From Sergeia podlipaevii (lineage: Eukaryota; Euglenozoa; Kinetoplastea; Trypanosomatida; Trypanosomatidae), in assembly GCA_030849805.1 (NCBI GenBank), contig JASANZ010001822.1, forward strand, positions 1-17,554: 17,554 bases of DNA, given 5' to 3'. Every line of letters starts with the position of its first letter. Position 1 is the stretch's first letter. The position numbers and the translations under genes were made by a program. The notes beneath the pieces were generated by a model, which was not told the origin of the DNA, did not search any database, and was given only the letters and a program-made list of their open reading frames with translations. Of this stretch, positions 1 to 6,755 are shown piece after piece.

Positions 1-672
1 CATTGCTGCACCATCGCCTATAGAAGTGCACGGCAGTGAGCCAGCAGGAGCGTTGACGACAATACGTGGAGCAACAGCGGCTTCGGTGTCCACGTATGCT
101 CCATCATGCTTGCAGCAGAAACATCCGCAGAAGTCACACCCGTGCACCAGCGCACGTGACGGCTCCAGTGCTAGCGGCATGCTGCGTGCCTCCTGCAGCT
201 GGCTCGCAGGCACACACGACAGCACCGTTAACTCCTGGCTCACCTCGGCATCAAGCCCATTGGGGATGTCCGCGTAGGCAACAACAGTATAAGCCAATAT
301 AGCGCCACCACGATTCACCGTGCAGTACAATGACGGAGGCACGTTCGCAGGCAGAACCACTGAAAACGGATACGTGTAGGTGCCCTGCGCAAGCATCGCT
401 CCACCTTTACGTCCAGATGCCTTTGAAAACCCAAAGAGAGTGAAGAACCGCTCGAAGTGCACGGTTTCTTGCTTGTGCGTGACAGTCATCTTTCCGTGTC
501 TCACCCTTATCCACCCCTTTTCCTTCCCCTGGATTCGCAAGCGCAGCGCAGTCATGTCCACATCAGCGAGCACATTCACCGTTACCACACCGCAGATGGT
601 GTCGCCAGGGTTCAGCACGGTCTTCTCAACATGGAGATTAAACTGGACTTTGTGCTTGTCAAGAAGAAACAT
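1..672 (-). CDS. arrestin-fold domain protein, copy 1 (partial, 3' end outside window)
   Basis: This is the first 224 codons, open to the window edge, read from the ATG at 672-670; there is no in-frame ATG further upstream. The beta-strand-rich N-terminal arrestin lobe covers about residues 8-155. Residues 80-90 (FGFSKASGRKG) match residues 81-91 of the copy at 4424-5587 except for K/R, and the TYTYPFSVVLP and PPSLYCTV blocks also have counterparts there. Residues 179-187 hold five cysteines (C179, C182, C184, C186, C187) where the C-terminal lobe should begin. The NAPAG stretch near residue 207 parallels NAPDE in the other copy. Arrestin-fold proteins in general are cytosolic adaptors that bind membrane-protein tails or trafficking machinery; the partner here is unknown. 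It is a diverged paralogue, not a recent duplicate. The family call is from motif reading by eye; VPS26-like or ARRDC-like subclass cannot be decided. Confidence 0.83.
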   Translation of the reverse strand, partial: MFLLDKHKVQFNLHVEKTVLNPGDTICGVVTVNVLADVDMTALRLRIQGKEKGWIRVRHGKMTVTHKQETVHFERFFTLFGFSKASGRKGGAMLAQGTYTYPFSVVLPANVPPSLYCTVNRGGAILAYTVVAYADIPNGLDAEVSQELTVLSCVPASQLQEARSMPLALEPSRALVHGCDFCGCFCCKHDGAYVDTEAAVAPRIVVNAPAGSLPCTSIGDGAAM

Positions 673-702
673 ATGTACAGTGTGTACGTGTATACTCAAA
701 AA

Positions 703-720
703 CTCAAAAAAAAAGTGGAT
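703..720 (-). promoter_or_regulatory. candidate trans-splice acceptor for arrestin copy 1
   Basis: On the minus strand a T-rich tract (complement of 705-716) is followed directly by AG at 704-703. Use of this AG would give a 5' UTR of about 30 nt before the ATG at 672. Pyrimidine tract plus first AG is the standard kinetoplastid trans-splicing signal; its use here is inferred. Confidence 0.5.
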
Positions 721-967
721 TTTGGATTAAGGAATTATATGTATTTATGTAAAGAAGAAAGAAGGCTTTAGGAAAAAAAAAATCAAGAAAGGGTCAGTGT
801 TGTTGCTGGAGATATAAGGAAAGGGGCAAATTGATTGTGTGCGTGTAAGTACACGACAAACGCGCAAACTCCTGTCTGTTAAAGCACCAAAAAAACAAAA
901 CAAAACAAATGCACACTACCTACATATATATATAATGTTTTTTTTTCCAAAATGAAAAGAAGTAGTG

Positions 968-987
968 TATATATATATATATATATA
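968..987. repeat. TA dinucleotide microsatellite
   Basis: An uninterrupted TA run of about ten units. A shorter TA run lies at about 923-934. Confidence 0.9.
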
Positions 988-1560
988 AGAAAAAACGATA
1001 TCGTATCTGCAGAAGAGTAAGGTAAAAGAGAAAAAAATTAAAACAAAAACGAAAAAAAATGCCTTTAAATATTTCTTTGTAGTCCATCCCAATAGACGCG
1101 CATCCTTTTACGTATATTTATGCATGATGCGTGTATGTGCGTGTGTTTTTAGCGATAATTTTTTTTTTTCTTCTTTCCCCTGCTGCAGATTATAAATAAA
1201 AGAAGGGGAAAAATACTTGCTTCCCGTGAACACTCCTTAGACGGAGAAAAAAAAAACGCGTACGCTCAGACGCATGCATACACATAAAAGGAAAAAAAGA
1301 TCAAAAATAGAGGAAAGATAAAAAAAAAAGCTATCATATATATATAAGTGGTAGATATACTTTGTGCTGCCCCGGCAAAGAAACAGATCAAGAATATGGG
1401 AGTAAGAGACATTTATACGCAATATGGAGGAAAAATATATATATAGACTTCATTGGAGATGCCATATCTGGTCGTAACACCGAAACGTGTTAACAACATC
1501 AAAAAAAAGAACCAAAAACAGAAGCCCTTATATTTCTTCTGTTAGTGACTTTTGCTCATC

Positions 1561-1581
1561 TATATATATATATATATATAT
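1561..1581. repeat. TA microsatellite followed by a TG run
   Basis: About ten TA units, followed closely by a GT/TG run at about 1592-1605 and a T run. Simple-sequence repeat in non-coding DNA. Confidence 0.9.
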
Positions 1582-2124
1582 ACATCTACATTCGTGTGTG
1601 TGTGTGCTTTTTTTTTTTCGGGAGGGGTGAGGGATATCTACACAAAAGTAGAAGAGGAAGAATAATAGTTTATCACAAACTTCAATTGTAATGAGGACAC
1701 TTACGCCGACTTAAAAAAAAATATTTTGATAAAAGTAATAAACTTCAAGGTAAAATTAAAACACAAATGTTGCGCAGAATAAGGCGCGCTTCTCTAGGAA
1801 GAAAAGAAAACATGTGGGCAATATGCAAAAGAAGGAGTGGAAACGAATACAAAAATGAAATAGTAGACTAACGACTTAAGAAAAAAAAAAGTGAGAGAGA
1901 ATAATTTTCAGGCACACATTCCTACAAACCCTACCCTCTCTTGCACGATCTCTCAAGCACGCACACACTCACATATTAAATTGGCACGTGTCCTTGTCAT
2001 GTGGAGAACAAGAAATATGTAAGAGAAAAGAAGAGAACGAGAGTTATTAGAAAAAAGGGGTAACCACATGTTAACAACAAAAAAAAGTAATAAATAGTAC
2101 TAGCAGCGATATAGCAAAGAATTC

Positions 2125-3162
2125 TCAAAGACATGAGCAACGACACACTCGGCGCCACGCTCGCAATTGGGGGACGTGCTCAGCGCCACCAACCCAAGAT
2201 ACAGTTCTGCCGTACTGAGAAGTCGTGAATAACTCTATTTCTTCCTCTTCTGGCTGCTCTTTACCCCCCCCCCCCCTCACCACTACCACCGTACACTGGC
2301 AGCAGAAGGCGCTACCACGCGACACAGCGACATATTCGCATATTGGCATATGACGATGGCAACACAGCAGAAGCGCGGGTGGCGATGGCGATGCTACCAA
2401 CAACAACAAAAGTATCAGTAATGACAGCGTATGCTTTTTTTTCTTTTTTTTTTTTTGCTGAACCTGCATATGGCAAAAGCGACGAAAGCTGGGGACTATC
2501 GTGTTGAGGTGGGAAGCAACCTCTGGCATCTGCGACAGCGGCGTGAGTAACGAATACAAAAATCCAAGAGAGGCAAAGAGAAAAAAAAAAGAAGAAGAAA
2601 AGAAAGAAAAGACGAAAAAAAAACTGCTGGAGATGGTTATGACGAGCTCAGCGGTGGCTCAAGCGCGATACCGTAGTTTGCCGATACCACTGCCCACGAC
2701 AGGGCTTCCCTCCTTTGCCTATCACAGTGTAAAAATAATAGAGGTAGCGTCAGTGGGAGTATAAAAGCAAAACAGAAAGGTGTAGGCACCGAGTGACACG
2801 ACAGCCACCCCTAACAAAGAAGGAGGTCTTCAACGAGGACGCTGCCAGTACAGTAGATGGAGAGGTATTGACTACATTGTCCTTTCCAATATTGCCAGAA
2901 ACACTGTGAGGCTCGCGTGGGTAAAAATAAAAATAAAAAGCTTTGAAAATGTGCATTTCTTTTGAAACGGTCGTGTGGCCATCCTCCTTTGCAAGCACCG
3001 TGGCACCTTCTCGCCGGGAGATTTCAATTCTAAGGAAACACAAAGCCTCCTTGGCAACAACGGTAGCGATAAGTGCCCTGGTGAGTGTCTCTCCCTGGAA
3101 GTAGCACGGACTGCTTGAGGTGTACCTTCAATTCTCGGCACGCCACCGCGCACAAACAGCAT
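2125..3162 (-). pseudogene. decayed arrestin-fold gene between the two intact copies
   Basis: No single frame encodes a full protein, but colinear peptide pieces match the arrestin-fold protein at 1-672 in order. An ATG lies at 3162. The piece at 3131-3072 reads LKVHLKQSVLLPGRDT (copy 1: FNLHVEKTVLNPGDT). The next piece, about 3078-2936, is in another frame and contains LRIEIS, HTTVSKE and HIFKAF (copy 1: LRLRIQ, MTVTHKQE, HFERFF). A piece at about 2793-2724 contains LGAYTFLF (copy 1: QGTYTYPF) and ends in two stops. The piece at 2705-2640 contains ALSWAVVSANYGIAL (copy 1: ILAYTVVAYADIPNGL). The piece at 2544-2488 reads TPLSQMPEVASHLNTIVPS (copy 1: VPASQLQEARSMPLALEPS). A/T-rich insertions separate pieces at about 2921-2940 and 2580-2625. 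Left of 2488 the GC-richer tract continues to about 2125, but I cannot align it to the C-terminal lobe. Strand and order match both neighbours, so this is a dead family member. Confidence 0.75.
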
Positions 3163-3269
3163 GACTTTTCCTTATTATTATTTTTTCTAGCAATTACAAT
3201 ATTGTTAATAATAATAATAAATTCCTTTTTGAAAACAAAAGAAGGCTAAGTTCATTGTAAGCAGTAGAA

Positions 3270-3291
3270 CTGAGTACAAAAGAAAAAAAAA
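3270..3291 (-). promoter_or_regulatory. candidate trans-splice acceptor upstream of the arrestin pseudogene
   Basis: On the minus strand a tract of about ten T followed by CTTTTGTACTC ends at AG (3271-3270), about 107 nt before the pseudogene ATG at 3162. The signal looks intact although the reading frame behind it is broken, so the relic may still be processed into RNA. Confidence 0.5.
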
Positions 3292-4234
3292 AGTGCACTA
3301 CTGTGACTTCACAGATGTGTCCTTATCCCTCCCCCCCCTTCTCCTTTAGTCAAAAGCGAAAGGAATATATATTGTAAAATGCACGTCTGTGGCTGTATAT
3401 ATATGAATAAAGAAAACATATAAAAAAAGGAAGTGAAAAAACAAGTACGAGACCCCACATTGCCACACACAGACAGTTTTTTTGTTTTTGTTACTGACAA
3501 ATCATCACAGTGTAGCGCAATCAAAATGTTCACTAAGGTTTTCTTCTTTTTTCCTCATGTTTTTTCGTCATAATCATTTGCCGTTCAGTGGAACAAGCAA
3601 AAAGAAAAGAAAGAGTAACAAGATATATATATTTACACTCACACACGCATACATTTTTCTCAAAAAAAAAGAAGAGAGATGGGGCACGCGCTGCAGGGTA
3701 CTGCTATGCAAAGCAAAAAAAAAAATGAAAGTGGAGATGAGATTATACCCGCAAAAACATTTAAAAAATAACTTCAAAGTTAACATGAGAGAATGACCAT
3801 CCATCTCCGTTTCAGTATTGGACGTGGAACACCCACTATATAGAAAACCACCGCTTCTTGATAGCATCAAAATACTGTTTGATTCTAACATAAAGCCAAA
3901 AAAAAAAATGTTTTCCTCCTCGCCTTTCCACAAATATACACACGCGTACGCAATCCATTTTGAATAAAGGACAGTATGTTGATATGTATTTTTTCTCATT
4001 CTTTTTGGGTCTATCCTTCCCCTCACATAAATACGTGCGCACACACACAAACACACAAAGAAGAAAAAAAAATGTCTCAGGCATGCTCTTTCTTCTTTCT
4101 TTATTCCCCACATCCTCGCTCCTTTCTGCTTCCTCTCTTCGCATAAAAGAGAGAAAAAAAAAAAGGAACTTGCCTCGATCATTACCCTTCATAAAGATTA
4201 CACACACACTCGCTGCTAAGTAACAGGGAGTGTT
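3292..4234. other. intergenic stretch, no convincing gene
   Basis: Minus-strand frames of up to about 200 codons exist (3574-4182 and 3836-4309), but they consist largely of Phe/Leu/Lys from T and A runs and lack a recognisable domain. The stretch contains CA/TG runs near 4040 and 4200, several poly-A runs and short TA runs. It is probably the 3' UTR of the arrestin gene at 4424-5587 or spacer before the pseudogene. Confidence 0.6.
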
Positions 4235-4290
4235 CTGAAAGGGGAGAGGGGGGAGGAAGGAAAGGAAAAGAAGAGAGAAGTGTATCCAGC
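4235..4290 (-). promoter_or_regulatory. strong pyrimidine tract and AG with no clear gene behind it
   Basis: The minus strand carries about 50 nt of nearly pure C/T (complement of 4238-4285) ending in CCCCTTTCAG, with AG at 4236-4235. By shape it is one of the best acceptors in the window, yet the next gene-like sequence in this direction is the pseudogene ATG 1.07 kb away. In kinetoplastids such a tract can also direct polyadenylation of the gene upstream, here the arrestin gene ending at 4424. Confidence 0.45.
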
Positions 4291-4423
4291 ATGAAAAGTA
4301 CCAAGCCAACCCTTCCTTTCTTCATCATGATTCAAGAGGTGGCTCCAGATTACATTCTGGTACAATGTTCTCCGTGGTGTACGCACACGGCATCGCTGGC
4401 ACACGATTCGATGCATCCATAGC

Positions 4424-5587
4424 TCATGAGATAAGCAGGGCGTTTGCGTGGTTCGGCGTGCCATTCGCTATATTTGTTCCCGGAAATGAAAAGGTCAAAA
4501 AAGTGCTCGCGTCCAAGTACGGAGTCGAGACACATGGGACAACGAACACATCACTGTCTGTGCATGCGTGCCGTATACCTGGTGGGAGGCGCAGTACCGC
4601 CTCTGCTGTGCCTGACCCCTTGAAGCGTACTGGCGCAGGCGTAAGTGGCCCTTCCCAGCTTGAGAGGACCACATTTTCAATTGTTGTCACACCCCGCACA
4701 GAGAGTCGCCGCACCTGCTGCAACTCCACACGGATGCTACTAACGTCTGTAGTAGAGTCACTCGTCACGACGATACGCATAGTGGCGGTGTTGGGCTCTC
4801 GAGGAGGTAGTGGGACATTATCCGCTACGGTTTCTCGTCTTTCCAGCTGTCTAACATGATAGATGGGAGGGAGAGCCTCGTCAGGCGCATTCAAGATGAC
4901 CACACAGGGCAGTAAGGTTGCGTTAATTAGCATGTGCTCTACCCCTTTAGAGGAAAATGAAACGCAACAGCAGCACCCATTGTCGTCGTCATGCTCTTCA
5001 ATGTTTACGGTGGATGCCGTGGTTAGGCGCAGTGTGCGAGGCACTCCTCTCGCCTGATCCACCTGCACCGCGCTGACTGAACAAAGAACTGTAAAGGGCA
5101 TGGAATCCGTCACGTCAATCCCGTACGGGATCACCGCGGTCGCCATCACTAAATAAGACAGCTCCGTCTGCCCCACGTAGGTGTCATCGGGAGTGGGAAC
5201 CCCAGGAAGTGAAGAGCTCGGCCGCGTCACATTACAAAAGAGAGAAGGTGGCGCATTAGGGGGGATGACAACCGCAAATGGATACCGGTACGTTCCTGCC
5301 TCAAGCTTCGCGTCGCCCCTCCGGCCTGACGCTTTCGAAAACCCAAAGACGGTGAAGGCTTGACTCAGATGCGTGAACTCCACTGGTGAGGGTGGTGTCT
5401 CACGTTTTCGCGCGATCGTCACCCATGCCTTCTCCGTTCCTGTCACCGTCAAACGTATCGCGGTCAGTTCCACCTCCTTCTGCGTATCTACCACTATGCA
5501 CCCTTTCAGCAACTCACCAGGGAACACAGTAGAGCTGTCTAGCTGAAGCTGCATACGTAGCGCTTTCGATTTCAAAAGTTTGGTCAT
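4424..5587 (-). CDS. arrestin-fold domain protein, copy 2 (complete, 387 aa)
   Basis: A two-lobed arrestin-fold protein. The N-terminal lobe spans about residues 8-175, with the landmark FGFSKASGRRG at 81-91, GTYRYPFAVVIPP at 98-110 and LSYLVMATAVIPYGIDV at 143-159. The C-terminal lobe spans about residues 215-370. The junction carries an acidic stretch (EEHDDDN, 197-203) and then four consecutive cysteines (205-208). There is no signal peptide or membrane segment, so it is likely a cytosolic adaptor for membrane cargo. The specific partner is unknown and may differ from classical GPCR arrestins. The start is the first ATG (5587-5585), just after a long pyrimidine tract; Met12 is a possible alternative start. 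The TGA at 4426-4424 is followed in the same frame by 32 sense codons before the next TGA. It is a paralogue of the copy at 1-672, with the decayed copy lying between them. Confidence 0.87.
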   Translation of the reverse strand: MTKLLKSKALRMQLQLDSSTVFPGELLKGCIVVDTQKEVELTAIRLTVTGTEKAWVTIARKRETPPSPVEFTHLSQAFTVFGFSKASGRRGDAKLEAGTYRYPFAVVIPPNAPPSLFCNVTRPSSSLPGVPTPDDTYVGQTELSYLVMATAVIPYGIDVTDSMPFTVLCSVSAVQVDQARGVPRTLRLTTASTVNIEEHDDDNGCCCCVSFSSKGVEHMLINATLLPCVVILNAPDEALPPIYHVRQLERRETVADNVPLPPREPNTATMRIVVTSDSTTDVSSIRVELQQVRRLSVRGVTTIENVVLSSWEGPLTPAPVRFKGSGTAEAVLRLPPGIRHACTDSDVFVVPCVSTPYLDASTFLTFSFPGTNIANGTPNHANALLIS

Positions 5588-5590
5588 TTT

Positions 5591-5650
5591 CTAAAAGGAG
5601 AAAAAAAAGAGAAGAAGTGAAAAGGCAAAACAAAGAAAAAAAAATAAAGA
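5591..5650 (-). promoter_or_regulatory. candidate trans-splice acceptor for arrestin copy 2
   Basis: A long T/C-rich tract on the minus strand (complement of about 5595-5650) ends in CTCCTTTTAG with AG at 5592-5591, only 3 nt before the ATG at 5587. A second AG after a shorter T run at 5656-5655 would give a 67-nt 5' UTR. Which is used cannot be told from sequence. Confidence 0.5.
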
Positions 5651-5656
5651 AACGCT

Positions 5657-6755
5657 ACAAAAAAACGTTTTTTAAAAAAATACAATAGGGGATGGAGGAA
5701 CGAATATAGCTAGCCCCGTATCGCCAAAAATGCTGGGGAATAAATGTTTGTAAAGAGAAAAATAGGAGAAAACGACTAGATAACAACAAAAAAAGTACTA
5801 TTATTTCTATGTATGTCGCTCCAATTCTTTTTTTTTCTTTGTGCGATAAATCTCAAATAGGGAAAAATAAATAAATAAAAAGGATCAAAGGAAGAGAGAG
5901 AAAGATGAAGAAGAAAAAAGATCAAAACAAAAAAAAAGAGAGAGAGAATAGAGAGAAAAAATTCATTAGAGTGATTACAAAAAAAAGACCTAAAAAGAGG
6001 TAATTTGAACAAAAAGATATAAAAGAAAGCGGATTTTCATCAATGCTAAGAAATAATAAACTCATCAGTAACAAATGAAATATAGCTTTAACAAAAGAAG
6101 AAGAAAATTCCTGATGATAGTGCGGCGACAAATATTCAAAAAATAACGCTTTATGCTGTTCTTTCTATTCTATGGGTAATATATATGTATTACCCATCAT
6201 TCGCATATATATATTGCAAGCAATTGCAAATCTCACACTGAATCCTTCTCTGTTTAAAAATAACAACACAAAAATGTCACTGTTTTCCTTTAGAACAACA
6301 ACAAAAGGGATTGCAATAGTGGCGTAGAGCAACGGTGCGTCCCTGAAAACACGTCTCTTTCAATATATGTGCGTGTACGTTTTGGCTGTCTGCAAATGAA
6401 AAAAAAAGGATAGTAAAAACAAGAAAAAAGGCAAAAAAAATAAATAAAGACAGGAACATCAGAAGAAAAGGACGCAAAGGTGAAAAAAAAAAACACGCTT
6501 GAAGAGTGTGCAGCCGAAAGGCCTCTTCATGTATTATGCATTTCCCTACAGAAAGGAAAGCAAATCCCTGTTCTTCTTTAAAAAAGAAAAAAAAAACTTT
6601 ACTGACGCACACATTCACTCATGTTATCGGAGAACTACAGTGTGAAAGCAATAAAAAAAGAAGAGGGCGAGGGGCAGAAAACTAAGAGCAGAGACATAAA
6701 GCAAAAGGAAAGAGAAGGGAAGAATGAGCAAAAAAACACATGTAAAAACTCACCT
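5657..6755. other. AT-rich intergenic stretch, no gene seen
   Basis: This lies between the LRR gene stop and arrestin copy 2. It is dominated by purine runs on the plus strand and AAAT repeats (about 5863-5880). Open frames here encode only Phe/Leu/Ser-rich homopolymer translations. The one distinct element is the inverted repeat at 6172-6197. Confidence 0.7.
6172..6197. repeat. perfect inverted repeat (hairpin) in the LRR gene 3' flank
   Basis: The arms ATGGGTAAT (6172-6180) and ATTACCCAT (6189-6197) are perfect reverse complements. The loop ATATATGT adds one more A-T pair, giving a 10-bp stem with a 6-nt loop. It lies about 560 nt downstream of the LRR stop codon on the transcribed strand, so it could fold in the mRNA 3' UTR. 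No T run follows it, so a bacterial-style terminator reading is not apt. Confidence 0.75.

Larger units (their letters stand above)
721..2124. other. AT-rich intergenic stretch, no gene seen
   Basis: This stretch is rich in poly-A runs on the plus strand, TA microsatellites and a CA/TG run. The only open frames are short and made of homopolymer-derived residues, with no coding-like composition. It probably holds the 3' UTR or remnants downstream of the decayed arrestin copy, plus the region upstream of arrestin copy 1. Confidence 0.7.

Noticed and set aside
968..1605. TA and TG runs as a CRISPR-like or mobile-element signature
   Set aside because: These are simple microsatellites without spaced direct repeats, target-site duplications or a transposase frame.
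2125..2559. A 144-codon minus-strand frame as an independent gene
   Set aside because: It contains a long Lys run and Leu run from simple sequence, and its first part aligns with arrestin copy 1. It is better explained as one piece of the arrestin pseudogene.
2750..3162. Two overlapping minus-strand frames of 96-97 codons as separate small genes
   Set aside because: They are overlapping frames of the same decayed arrestin sequence; the arrestin-like pieces switch between them.
3574..4182. A 202-codon minus-strand open frame in the spacer
   Set aside because: The translation is dominated by runs of Phe, Leu and Lys from T/A homopolymers, has no domain, and the GC content is that of spacer DNA.
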